Source: Acidobacteriota bacterium
GTDB lineage: Bacteria; Acidobacteriota; Thermoanaerobaculia; Multivoradales; Multivoraceae
Direction: 5' to 3'
Length of the DNA stretch: 64,000 nt
NCBI GenBank assembly: GCA_029263415.1
Contig: JAJCXN010000015.1
Coordinates: 124,001-188,000, forward strand
This document shows, in pieces, positions 35,568-44,392 of this stretch. Position 1 is the stretch's first letter. Each line of letters starts with the position of its first letter. The notes under the pieces were generated by a model. The model ran no database searches, was not told the origin of the DNA, and worked only from the letters and a program-made list of their open reading frames with translations. The position numbers and the translations under genes were made by a program.

Positions 35568-35909
35568 AATTTCCACTCCTTCCACTCCCACGTGATGACA
35601 TTGCATCACCAAGAGCAAGCCTGAGTAGTGCTCGCGTTCACCAAGGGCTTGCCCCCGGTGCTGACGTTCCGGGGCGGCCGGTCTTGCGGCCTCAAGGAGC
35701 GACCCGAGCCAAGTTCTCTGACCGCCAAACACTTCAACCCTCTTCACCACTTCACACTTCACCACCTTACCCCTTCACCCCTTCATCCCGCTCAGCCTCG
35801 GCACCTCGCAGCACATCGTTGAGCCGAAGCCGAAGCCGCAACTGCAACTGCAACTGCAACTGCAACTGCAACTGCAACTGCAAGAAGCCGAATCGGAAAG
35901 GAGGAACGC
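35568..35909. other. Leader region of the AraC gene
   Basis: A stretch without a gene on the plus strand, upstream of the AraC regulator. It is dominated by C-rich sequence, GCCGAA repeats and the GCAACT array at 35838-35883; the region just before it has runs of CTTCACC-like sequence (35738-35790). Confidence 0.6.
35838..35883 (+). repeat. Hexanucleotide tandem repeat, (GCAACT)7
   Basis: Seven exact GCAACT units followed by GCAA end 26 bp before the AraC start codon. Two GCCGAA units directly precede it. In bacteria such arrays can change copy number by strand slippage; here each unit would shift the spacing between promoter and ribosome-binding site by 6 bp. The repeat is also free of stop codons in four frames, but no gene covers it convincingly. 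Confidence 0.9.
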
Positions 35910-36872
35910 TTGGAAAACTCAGCGAAAGAGCGAATGATCGCCCAGACGATTTTCGCCTCCAGGTCGATCCGTCTAGGCCGGTTCGAGTCGAGTCCACAGG
36001 CAGCGGACTTTTGTAGGCCAGCTCCCCCCGGCCACTACGTCGTAGCGTTTCCGGAAACCGAAGTAGTGATCGACTACGCGAGATCAGGCCCAACCGTTGT
36101 GGACACCACCACGGCGACTTTTCATGATCCCGACGAGCAATATCTGCGCGAAAAGATCAGTGCGGAAGGAGACCGTTGTTGCTGGCTGTCTGCCTCCGAG
36201 GATGTTCTTAACCGTTTGTTTCGAGGTGATCGCAGCGCCGGCGAGATCTTCAGGTTCGGGCTCCCCGTACTTCCACTCTCGACCAACCTCTTCTCGCGGC
36301 AACGGTTGCTGTTCAAACAGTTGTCCTCATACGCGGGAAACCCAGGACCCATCGAGGAAGAGGCCTTGGGACTTCTCTCGGAACTGGCAACAACCGTAAC
36401 GATGCCTCGAGAACCGGTTCCGCAGCGCTTTACCCGACGACTTCGGCCTCCGGTCGAAGCCGCTCTGCGATTCGTAGCCTCAGCCCCTGAGGAGGCTAGA
36501 AGCCTGCAAGAAGTTGCGTACAACTCGGGGTGTTCAGCTCACCACCTTTGCCACCTGTTTCGCGAACAAACGGGACAAACGATCCAGGGATACCGCAACT
36601 CCCTAAGACTTCGGCGCGGATTCGATCAGTTGATTGCGGGCCACAAGGTATCGGCTGTTGCTGCTCGTCAGGGGTTCTCCACGCACAGTCAGTTTTCGAC
36701 CAGCTTCCGCCGGGAGTTCGGTGCGCAACCAAGCTCAATCCGGCGATCATTGAACGGATCCTTCGGTCGGCTGCCTTGGCTTGCAAGCCAGAACGAGTCT
36801 ACTGGCAGAACTTTGGATCAGCACTCGAGTGGCGATCGAGGTGTGTGCGCACCGCAGACCCTTCGCGGCTAA
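35910..36872 (+). CDS. AraC-family transcriptional regulator
   Basis: A 320-aa regulator beginning at TTG 35910, with AAAGGAGG 5 bases upstream. The C-terminal double helix-turn-helix domain spans about residues 175-285: EVAYNSGCSAHHLCHLFREQ for the first helix-turn-helix and VAARQGFSTHSQFSTSFRREF for the second. The N-terminal 170 residues contain a possible cupin-like start (GHYVVAFPETEVVI) and a conserved-looking CWLSASEDVL segment, but I cannot name a ligand. It is convergent with the MFS gene. The hexanucleotide repeat in its leader may modulate its expression. Confidence 0.85.
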   Translation: MENSAKERMIAQTIFASRSIRLGRFESSPQAADFCRPAPPGHYVVAFPETEVVIDYARSGPTVVDTTTATFHDPDEQYLREKISAEGDRCCWLSASEDVLNRLFRGDRSAGEIFRFGLPVLPLSTNLFSRQRLLFKQLSSYAGNPGPIEEEALGLLSELATTVTMPREPVPQRFTRRLRPPVEAALRFVASAPEEARSLQEVAYNSGCSAHHLCHLFREQTGQTIQGYRNSLRLRRGFDQLIAGHKVSAVAARQGFSTHSQFSTSFRREFGAQPSSIRRSLNGSFGRLPWLASQNESTGRTLDQHSSGDRGVCAPQTLRG

Positions 36873-36889
36873 GCCTCGACAGGCGAGGC
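36873..36889 (+). terminator. Short GC-rich hairpin after the AraC gene
   Basis: GCCTCG pairs with CGAGGC around a 5-nt loop directly after the stop codon. Only 6 bp and without a T run. Confidence 0.3.
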
Positions 36890-37050
36890 CAGCGCAAAGA
36901 GGACCGCTCGGTCTCAGGATCACCAGCCGCTGGGTCGGTCACCCGGCATCCCAGCCCAAGGTGCTTGAGTCAAGCCGACAATCCTTGACGCAAGACCGAC
37001 ACGACAACACAACACACTCAGCGTGCCACTCGCCGGATCCGGTGGCTCCG

Positions 37051-38265
37051 CTAGCTTGCAGCCCAGCGCGTCGTGGCTAAAGCAGCGCCGGCCAACACGG
37101 CAAAGCCAACAATCAGAGGCAAGACCGTGCCGTTGTAGGACTGGCTGACCGCCGTGCCGCAAGCAATAGAAATGAGCATCGACAAGGATCCCACGACGCC
37201 TGCTCCGACCCCCGCAATGTCACCAAGTTCCTCCATGGCAAGAGCGTTCATGTTGCCGAAGAGCAGCCCGATCCCAAAGAACACCACCAACAGGTACGCC
37301 ATGAGGGCCCAAACTGGCGGGTGCCCGTCGGCTGGAAGGACCACGAGCACCAAGAAACCCAATGACAGCACCAGTACTCCTCTGAGCGACCAGCCGACTA
37401 GCCGACGCATGCCATGCCGGATCACCAATCCGGTATTCGCTATCGAGGCCACGCCGATGGCAACTGCCAGGACGCCAAAGTAGACAGGAAAGAGCTTGCC
37501 TAGCTGGTACTGCACTTGGAAGATCTGCTGCGCGCTACTGAGGTAGCCAATGAACGAACCGAACACCAATCCCGCAGCGATGGTGTAAGCGAACGCACTC
37601 TTGACCCTCAGCACGTGACCAATACCGCGAACAGTGTTGCGCAAGGAGAAAGGCACGCGCCGGTCCACAGGCAAGGTCTCGGGCTGGCGCAAGGAGAACC
37701 AAAGGGCCAAGACGATGGCGAACAGACCGAAGATTCCAAAAAGCAAACGCCACGAGCCAAACAAGAGCAGGGTTTGGCCAAAAGCAGGGGCAATGATCGG
37801 TACGATCACAAACACCGCCATGATGAAGGACATCACCCGGGCCATTTGGCGACCTTCAAACTGATCGCGGATGATGGCGATCGAGACAATCCTTGGGCTC
37901 GCAACACCCAGCCCTTGGATCAAGCGTCCTGCGAGCATCAGTGGAAACGACTCTGCTTGGAAGCACACAAACGAACCGACCAGATAGAGCGCCAACCCAC
38001 TCAGCAGGGTGAACTTACGCCCAAAGCTGTCCGCGAACGGCCCCCACGCCACTTGACCGACCGCGAAGCCTAGAAGGAACAGGGAAACCACAAGCTGAGC
38101 ATCGTTCTCGCGAACGGTGCCAAGCTCTCGGCCAATGTCGCCAAGGGCGGGCAGCATCGCGTCGATGGACAAAGCCGCCAAAGACATAGCAGCGGCCATG
38201 AGCGCTACGAACTCCACAAAGCCGAGGCTGGTTTGAGGGGGAGAGGAGGCAGGGTCGGCGTTCAA
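37051..38265 (-). CDS. MFS drug-resistance exporter, Bcr/CflA-like
   Basis: A 404-aa, 12-helix major facilitator. Helix 1 holds AALSIDAMLPALGDIGREL, the D-x-x-x-P-A-L signature of the Bcr/CflA (DHA1) family, and loop 2-3 has GPFADSFGRKFTLL, the MFS motif A. Helix 4-5 shows RLIQGLGVASPRI. I chose TTG 38265 with GGAG 7 bases upstream; the frame runs on to a GTG at 38313 with no ribosome-binding site. Family members export antibiotics or dipeptides by proton antiport. It is divergent from the serine hydrolase gene across 700 bp and convergent with the AraC gene. Gene symbol bcr cannot be given with certainty. Confidence 0.88.
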   Translation of the reverse strand: MNADPASSPPQTSLGFVEFVALMAAAMSLAALSIDAMLPALGDIGRELGTVRENDAQLVVSLFLLGFAVGQVAWGPFADSFGRKFTLLSGLALYLVGSFVCFQAESFPLMLAGRLIQGLGVASPRIVSIAIIRDQFEGRQMARVMSFIMAVFVIVPIIAPAFGQTLLLFGSWRLLFGIFGLFAIVLALWFSLRQPETLPVDRRVPFSLRNTVRGIGHVLRVKSAFAYTIAAGLVFGSFIGYLSSAQQIFQVQYQLGKLFPVYFGVLAVAIGVASIANTGLVIRHGMRRLVGWSLRGVLVLSLGFLVLVVLPADGHPPVWALMAYLLVVFFGIGLLFGNMNALAMEELGDIAGVGAGVVGSLSMLISIACGTAVSQSYNGTVLPLIVGFAVLAGAALATTRWAAS

Positions 38266-38967
38266 GAGCAAGCTCCATGGGCATGCGGGCCGGATGGTTG
38301 TGGTTCGGGGCACTCTGTCGGTGCTAGTCGCGGCTCGCTCGGATGTCGGTGGCAGCTTGGGGCGACCGTGCGGTTGACGTCTCCGCCGACCGCTAGATCG
38401 CGACCGCGAAGACTACCCGACAAGCACGCGCAGGCGTGAGCCGCCAAGTCGGGGCCGCACCCACAGGATCCTGTAGCAAGCTTCGTTGAGAACTGCGAAC
38501 GGCATTTCGGCCTGGCCGGTCCGGAGCTACCAAGCTTCCTTTTGGTGCCTATTGCATGATCGCTCACGGACTACTCCCGTCACTCGGATAGGACGGCCGG
38601 AAAGACACACGCCACAAGCGATCATCCACTTTGCCACGGCGCATCCCCGCAGGTTTTCCCGGACCTGGATACCTCACCCTGTACAGGAGTCGAAGCACGT
38701 CAATAAGGCCGCTGCATGGATCAGAGCGTGTCCTTTCTCGGCCTCCAGACCCTCCCGCCGAAGAGCACGATCTCTCTATCGCTGCTCGTCAAAGTGGAGG
38801 CACACGGCTTCGCTTCGCGCAGTTGACCGGAGGTCAAGAGAGAGCCCGGCGGGAGTTTCCAGAGAACGACCACCGGGCAACCTTCACGCTCAACAAGTCG
38901 TAGAGGGTGGAGCTGCTAGTGGTCTCTTAGAACACGGCGGCACCATTTCGCACCGTTGGGAGATTCC
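38266..38967. other. Long divergent intergenic region
   Basis: About 700 bp between MFS exporter and serine hydrolase genes. Open frames here (for example plus-strand 38486-38971) have arginine/serine-rich translations without recognisable features. I see no repeat, RNA-like structure or known motif; it is the largest blank in the window. Confidence 0.5.
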
Positions 38968-40164
38968 GTGAACCGTAGTTGGACATCCACTCGCAGACAG
39001 CAAGTGTTCCTTGGACTGGCGCTGATACTGATGTCGGCCTGCGTTGCTGACGCCCCGAACGGTCCCTCGGTAGAGCACTCCGCTGAGCTCGAAGCGGTCG
39101 CACAGGCAACGGTCGACAAGGGATTCCCAGGCGTCGCGATCGCCTTGCGTTCTGCCGAAGGCCAGATCCTCGAGGGGGCCGCAGGACTTGCGGACCGCTC
39201 GGCGGACGTGGCGATGACTCCCGACTCGCTCATTCACGCGGCGAGCACAACCAAGGTCTTCACCGCCGTCGCTGCCTTGCGACTGATCGAGCAAAGCCGC
39301 TTGGATCTGGATGACTTGATCTCTGAATACGTGTCTCCTCCGGTTCTGGAGGGCGTTCCGCACGCCTCTCAGATCAAAGTACGCGACCTACTCATGCACA
39401 CCAGTGGCCTTTACTCGCCGAACAACGATCTTGGCTACTTGGCAAGATACATCGGACCTGAGCGAGTGGAGAAACCGTTCTGGACACCGACCGAGATCGT
39501 CCGTTTCGCAGCCGAGCCAGGCAACGAGCCCTCCTTTGTCCCTGGCGGGGGCCAGAGCTATGGAGACATCAACTACGTGTTGCTAGGTCTGATTATTGAG
39601 GAGCTCTCGGGCAAGACTTTCAAAACCCTTATTCGAGAAGAGATCCTGACTCCGCTAGAGCTCGACAACACCTGGTTCCTTTCTGACCACCCCCAGCGAA
39701 CCCGTGCCCGTGCCTACACCGTTGACTCAGAGATCCTTCGAGAGATCGGCTTGGATCCCGCACTAAGAGCGGACGAAGAGGGCCTGATAGACACCACCAA
39801 CGCCCAAGAACAGAGCGACGCTGCGGCCGGTCTCATCACCACTGTTGGCGACCTGGCTCGGTTTGCCGGCGCGATCTTGACCGGAGATTTCCTCCAAGCA
39901 AACTCCCGAGACTTGCTGCTCGCAGTTGCTGAACTGGCTGACCCGGGTGGCGAAGAGGCTCTTGGGATCCTACGAGCGTACGACAAGCCGTTTGGCAAAG
40001 TGGTGACCGCCGAGGGTGACGGGCCGGGAACCAACGTTGCATGGGTGTTCGACCTCAATTCGCGACGAGTGGTTGTGGTTGCAACGAACACCTTTGGGCG
40101 GTGGGATGAAAGCGAAGAGATCCTCGATCGAGTAGTCCCAGCAGCCTTGTCAGCGACCAACTAA
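38968..40164 (+). CDS. Beta-lactamase-family serine hydrolase lipoprotein
   Basis: The 398-aa product starts at GTG 38968 with GGGAG 5 bases upstream and has lipobox LMSAC (Cys25). The class C beta-lactamase/esterase fold carries S-x-x-K as STTK (Ser93, Lys96) in HAASTTKVFTAVAAL, and the second motif reads YGD (Tyr198-Asp200) where Y-x-N is expected; the third motif is not clear, though GDGPGTN near residue 353 may serve. MHTSGLYSPNN and GLIIEELSGKTF are typical of the family. Proteins of this group act as esterases or D-amino-acid peptidases rather than as true beta-lactamases. It stands alone; substrate unknown. Confidence 0.87.
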   Translation: MNRSWTSTRRQQVFLGLALILMSACVADAPNGPSVEHSAELEAVAQATVDKGFPGVAIALRSAEGQILEGAAGLADRSADVAMTPDSLIHAASTTKVFTAVAALRLIEQSRLDLDDLISEYVSPPVLEGVPHASQIKVRDLLMHTSGLYSPNNDLGYLARYIGPERVEKPFWTPTEIVRFAAEPGNEPSFVPGGGQSYGDINYVLLGLIIEELSGKTFKTLIREEILTPLELDNTWFLSDHPQRTRARAYTVDSEILREIGLDPALRADEEGLIDTTNAQEQSDAAAGLITTVGDLARFAGAILTGDFLQANSRDLLLAVAELADPGGEEALGILRAYDKPFGKVVTAEGDGPGTNVAWVFDLNSRRVVVVATNTFGRWDESEEILDRVVPAALSATN

Positions 40165-40460
40165 CAGCCTGCCAGCACTGAGTCTCCCTCAGGCCACCGA
40201 CCAAAGCGTGCCGACCACAACGTATGGGCCACAATGCCTGCATCTCTACCGGGAGATGGCGCTTCGGAACGCGCGGAGCGGCTCGGCGCCGAGCCAAGCG
40301 GAACAGGTCTGCGAGATCCTAGTCGGGTGGTGACGGAGTGCTCGGACTACAAAGATCGGTATCGCCGTTGGACCTGCTCCCGGTTCGGCCAGCGTTTGCC
40401 TCACGTTTGTCTCTCGAGCCGCTGGGGGACACGAAAACAGCTTGCCGATCTCCCGGGCAC
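40165..40460. other. Intergenic region between convergent genes
   Basis: Downstream ends of the serine hydrolase and DUF2135-like lipoprotein genes meet here. No gene, repeat or hairpin with T tract was seen. Confidence 0.5.
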
Positions 40461-41021
40461 CTATTCTTCTGCAGGTTCTCCGTATACAACGCGAAAACGC
40501 TCGGACGTCTCGTAGCGCCCCTGCACCGTTCCTCGGTGAGTTTCCACCACCGTTTGGCCTCGCCGAACTTCCAAAACGAAATCAACTGGTGCCTGTTTCG
40601 GCGGCTGTCGGAACAACACAACCCAGACCTCGAACGTGCCATCGGGTGCAGAGCCCGGTTTCCAATAGACGTTCTCGATCGGCCGATCGCACATCTGCGA
40701 GGGGCCGGCGTTGCAATCCACGTCCAGAATTCCGATCGGTCGGACCGGCTCGCCTCTTAGCTCAGCTAACCGGCGAAGGCGTAGGGCTTCTTGCTCTTCG
40801 GGCGAGGGGGTATTGCCGGGCCCAACGATGCCAGTGTGGTGATCGTTGGGGTCGGTGACGTGTAAATCGAGGTCGGCTTCGCCCTTCCATCGTAGTCTGA
40901 ACGAAATATCTCCCGTACCCGGCTGCAGCGCGGTCGATGCACAGCCTGTGTGCAGTGCCACCAGCGCAACGACAAATAGTGCAGCAGGTAGAAGGCGGAT
41001 GGTCGTTTGTCTCTTTGGCAT
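40461..41021 (-). CDS. Lipoprotein with DUF2135-like domain
   Basis: A 186-aa lipoprotein with lipobox LHTGC (Cys27). The mature domain has the DUF2135 (YfaP-like) pattern: DISFRLRWKGEADLDLHVTD, PNDHH, then GILDVDCNAG, ENVYW, APDGTFEVWVVLF and a final VDFVLEVRRGQTVV. In that family the conserved acidic and histidine residues suggest metal binding. An arginine-rich segment (ALRLRRLAELRGE) is inserted between the two conserved halves. It lies alone on the minus strand, upstream of nothing obvious; role unknown. Confidence 0.78.
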   Translation of the reverse strand: MPKRQTTIRLLPAALFVVALVALHTGCASTALQPGTGDISFRLRWKGEADLDLHVTDPNDHHTGIVGPGNTPSPEEQEALRLRRLAELRGEPVRPIGILDVDCNAGPSQMCDRPIENVYWKPGSAPDGTFEVWVVLFRQPPKQAPVDFVLEVRRGQTVVETHRGTVQGRYETSERFRVVYGEPAEE

Positions 41022-41151
41022 CAGTGATCCTGAAATGGTTAGAGCCGTTAGAGCGGTTCACAGGCCCTCGAGTTCCCTAGCCCGCCGCGCTGAGACCAAG
41101 GAGTGGCCTGCTGGCGTCTGCTACCCCCTTCCAGACCTACGTCTCAAATCG

Positions 41152-41625
41152 TCAACGTTTCTCCATCGCTTGCGAAATGAGGTGACTCACAATCTGCCAC
41201 CTCCCGTCGCGGCGCTCGAGCACCCGCAGGTGATGTATGTGCCGCGCTGGCATGGCCGTCCCGCTTGAAGTCTTCTGCCCGACGCGAACCAACTTGCTCC
41301 GCAACAATGCGATGTCGGAACTCAAGAAAGTGACGTCGACAAACTCGTTCTCAGCGGAGTCCCCAGCCATCACAAAGTCGAGGCCAAAAATGAACTCTAG
41401 GCCCTCCTGTAGGGCTTCTCGCCCCTGAAACCGATCACCAAAAGCGTTGGTCCAGTCCACGTCGCTAGAGTAATCCTCGACCGCCAACTGCGCAGTGCGT
41501 TCCGCCCAACCTTGGTTCCACGAATCAAGCGTCTTCAGAATCGCTTCGCGATCGGTCTTCGACTGAGACCAAGCCAGACCGGGCACAACTAGAGTGAGGC
41601 TTAGGAGCGCAAGCAATATCTTCAT
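41152..41625 (-). CDS. Exported SnoaL/NTF2-like protein (DUF4440)
   Basis: A 157-aa protein with a signal peptide (MKILLALLSLTLVVPGLAWS). The start at 41625 is fixed by GAGGA 7 bases upstream; the frame extends a further 76 codons without one. The mature part follows the DUF4440/SnoaL pattern: ILKTLDSWNQGWAERTAQLA, WTNAFGDRFQGREALQEGL, HIHHLRVLERRDGRWQIVSH. Such small cone-shaped domains bind or isomerise small molecules, but many have no known activity. Divergent from the Ser/Thr kinase gene. Confidence 0.85.
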   Translation of the reverse strand: MKILLALLSLTLVVPGLAWSQSKTDREAILKTLDSWNQGWAERTAQLAVEDYSSDVDWTNAFGDRFQGREALQEGLEFIFGLDFVMAGDSAENEFVDVTFLSSDIALLRSKLVRVGQKTSSGTAMPARHIHHLRVLERRDGRWQIVSHLISQAMEKR

Positions 41626-41864
41626 TTGAGGTCCTCTTTGATGGTTCAAGGTTCTTTGTTGGCAGCGAACTAGACAAGCCCCGCCATGATCGCCCGAGAT
41701 CCACAGAAGCACGATGCCAAAACACACAATGCCTTGCGAGGGAACCCCTGGCAAGGGGCCAATAGACGCCAAGATCCACCGGATCGCCCTAACTCCCTGA
41801 GCAGGACTGCTAGCGTGAGGCACTCGACTCATCCGATTCTCAATCACTCGCAAGGCCCCACACT

Positions 41865-44261
41865 GTGACGAAAAGCGAAGACCTGCCTACCCACGTTCTC
41901 CCGAACACCACCGAGAAGGATCAGCAGATCGGTCCCTACCGGCTGCTGCAGCGCATTGGCGACGGCGGCATGGGAGAGGTTTGGTTGGCACAACAAGAGA
42001 GTCCACGTCGACAGGTGGCTCTCAAGCTGATCAGACCTGGCATGGACACCGAGCAGGTGGTCGCCCGTTTCGACGCCGAGCGCCAGGCACTGGCGGTGAT
42101 GGACCACACCAATATCGCCAAGGTCTTCGACGCAGGCGAGACCGAGCTCGGGCGCCCGTACTTCGTCATGGAGTACGTCAAGGGCGAAACCATCACCGAC
42201 TACTGCGACCGGCATCGACTGTCGACTCGGGAACGGCTGGAGCTGTTCCTCGAGGTCTGCCGGGGTGTGCAACACGCACACCAGAAAGCAGTCATCCATC
42301 GCGACCTCAAGCCCTCCAACATCCTGGTCACCGTGCAAGACGATCGACCGGTACCCAAGATCATCGACTTTGGCATTGCTAAGGCAATCAACCGTGAACT
42401 CACCGAGCGCACCTTGTTCACTGAGCTCGGTCAGATCATCGGTACCCCTGAGTACATGGCACCCGAGCAGGCTGAGCTGTTCGACGCAGATGTCGACACT
42501 CGAGCAGACGTCTACTCACTCGGAGTGCTGCTTTACGAGCTTCTCGTAGGCGCGCGTCCCTTCAATTCACGCGATCTGCTCAAAGCCGGCCTGGCCGAGA
42601 TCCACCGCAACATCCGCGAGGTTGAACCGCCGAAGCCCTCGACAAGAGCCTCGACGCTTGGTGAAACCATCTCGCGAGTGGCCGAGCTGCGGCGCACGGA
42701 TGCCAGTTCGCTGATTCGCGTTCTGCGTGGTGATCTCGATTGGATCACGATGAAGGCGCTGGAGAAGGACCGCACGCGCCGCTACGCGTCCGCCAACGAT
42801 TTACTGCGCGACGTTGAGCGCCACCTTCACGACGAACCAGTCACTGCGCGTCCTCCCGAGTTCTCCTACCGCGCCCGAAAGTTCGTACGCCGCCACCGAA
42901 CAGCGGTCCTCGCAGCTTCACTGATCCTCGCCTCGCTGATCTTTGGAATCGCGGCCGCCACATGGCAGGCAGTGGAGGCACGGCGCGCTGAACGGCAGGC
43001 GCAAGAGCAAGCCCGGCGGGCCGACCGACATGCCCTCACGTCGGATCGCGTGGCTCAGTTCCTGCTGTCTCTCTTCGAAGCCGGTGATCCCTACAAGAGG
43101 GAGGGCGAACTGACCGTTGCCCAGCTCCTGGAGTCTGGACTTGCCGAGATTGATCAGCTCCAGAGCGAGCCGCTGGTGCAGTCGGACCTGCTTTGGACCC
43201 TGGGGGAGGCGATGTTGACCAGCGTCGACCCAGATCGTGGGCAAGCGCTGCTCGACCGAGCTCTAGTCTTGCGTGAGAACGAACTCAACCCGAACGATCC
43301 GGAGTTGCTCTATTCTCGGTTTCTACGTGCGAATCGAGGAGATGAAGGTGTCAACGAAGCCTGGCGCGGACACGCCCAGGCAGCCTTCGAATCGCTTGAA
43401 GGTCTCAACGACATGACCAGCCGCCAACGCCGCGCCAAGTTGCAGTTCGCTATGGGCGAGGCCGCAATGTTCTTGGACAACGACCTCGACACCGCCGCAC
43501 AACTGCATAGACAGGCTTTAGAAGCATTCGAACAGCTCGAACTCGAGAGCGGCCAGCGCCTCACGGACACGCCTGCAGCGATCGAGTTTCTCGGCTACAA
43601 CGCCATCCTTCAAGGCGATCTCACAACGGCCGAGACCTGGTACCGCAAGGCCGTCGACTATGGCGAAGCTGCGTTCGGCAAGACCCACGCGCGCTACGCC
43701 CAAAGCCTGGGCCAGTACGCGACCATCTTGCGAGACCTTGACCGGCTCCCAGAAGCAGAACGTACCGCGATCGATGCCTACGAGATCCGTTTGGCCGCTA
43801 TCGGTGCCGAGACCAAGAACGTGGCGTACGACCTGGGTGTGGTCACCTCGATCTATCGGGCACAAGAGAAGTTCGACCAAGCCGAAGCAACGGCGCGTGA
43901 GATGCTCGGCATTTCCCGCCGCGTCGAGCCCACTTTGGTACCGAAAGCTCTCTGTCAACTGAGCGATGTACTAGTCGCTCAGGGTGGTTTGGACGAAGCC
44001 GCGAAGCTGCTCAACGAAGCCAGCGAGCTTGGAGGGGATGAGGCGTTCGATTGCCAGAGGGCTCAAGGCATGCTGCTGCTGAAGCGCGGCGACAGTGCGG
44101 CCGGGGACGCACTGCTCACCACCGCCTTCGAGAACCTTCAACAGCGCGACCCGGTGAACTTCAGCGTTGGCTCGCTGGCGCGCGAGGCAGAAGAAGAACA
44201 CCGCAAACTCGGAAATGCGACCGAAGCGAATGCCTGGCAGAGGCGCGAAGACGGTTCCTAA
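41865..44261 (+). CDS. Transmembrane Ser/Thr protein kinase with helical-repeat domain
   Basis: The 798-aa protein has a complete PknB-type kinase at residues 25-335: glycine loop IGDGGMGEVWLA, catalytic Lys54 in VALKLI, HRDLKPSN with Asp147, DFG with Asp168, and the APE motif. A transmembrane helix lies at about 347-365, followed by a coiled-coil-like EARRAERQAQEQARRADRHA segment and about 400 residues of TPR-like helices (TAETWYRKAVDYGEAAFG, LDEAAKLLNEASELGG). In many bacteria kinases of this layout are encoded near ECF sigma factors; here an ECF gene lies at the other end of the secretion operon. Start is GTG 41865. A short GGCCG-AAC-CGGCC hairpin follows the stop. Confidence 0.92.
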   Translation: MTKSEDLPTHVLPNTTEKDQQIGPYRLLQRIGDGGMGEVWLAQQESPRRQVALKLIRPGMDTEQVVARFDAERQALAVMDHTNIAKVFDAGETELGRPYFVMEYVKGETITDYCDRHRLSTRERLELFLEVCRGVQHAHQKAVIHRDLKPSNILVTVQDDRPVPKIIDFGIAKAINRELTERTLFTELGQIIGTPEYMAPEQAELFDADVDTRADVYSLGVLLYELLVGARPFNSRDLLKAGLAEIHRNIREVEPPKPSTRASTLGETISRVAELRRTDASSLIRVLRGDLDWITMKALEKDRTRRYASANDLLRDVERHLHDEPVTARPPEFSYRARKFVRRHRTAVLAASLILASLIFGIAAATWQAVEARRAERQAQEQARRADRHALTSDRVAQFLLSLFEAGDPYKREGELTVAQLLESGLAEIDQLQSEPLVQSDLLWTLGEAMLTSVDPDRGQALLDRALVLRENELNPNDPELLYSRFLRANRGDEGVNEAWRGHAQAAFESLEGLNDMTSRQRRAKLQFAMGEAAMFLDNDLDTAAQLHRQALEAFEQLELESGQRLTDTPAAIEFLGYNAILQGDLTTAETWYRKAVDYGEAAFGKTHARYAQSLGQYATILRDLDRLPEAERTAIDAYEIRLAAIGAETKNVAYDLGVVTSIYRAQEKFDQAEATAREMLGISRRVEPTLVPKALCQLSDVLVAQGGLDEAAKLLNEASELGGDEAFDCQRAQGMLLLKRGDSAAGDALLTTAFENLQQRDPVNFSVGSLAREAEEEHRKLGNATEANAWQRREDGS

Positions 44262-44268
44262 CGAGTAA

Positions 44269-44281
44269 GGCCGAACCGGCC
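44269..44281 (+). terminator. Short hairpin after the kinase gene
   Basis: GGCCG and CGGCC flank a 3-nt loop 7 bp after the stop codon, in the gap between convergent genes. Weak, no T tract. Confidence 0.3.
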
Positions 44282-44392
44282 GCTCCCAGGAGACCCCGCT
44301 GATCTGCAAAAGCGGAAGTCGAGCAACAGATTCGCGACGTGAACACTGTGACGGTCGCACCCACCCCGCAGGAGCGCCCGAGTTCCCGTCGC

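Noticed and set aside
35975-35995. GGTTCGAGTC, resembling a tRNA T-loop.
   Set aside because: Lies inside the AraC coding frame and no cloverleaf can be drawn around it.
35684-36016. A 110-aa frame that reads through the GCAACT array as alternating Asn-Cys.
   Set aside because: Low-complexity translation with no start signal; overlaps the well-supported AraC start.
37516-38073. A 185-aa plus-strand frame rich in charged residues.
   Set aside because: Antisense to the MFS exporter, whose helices are clearly real.
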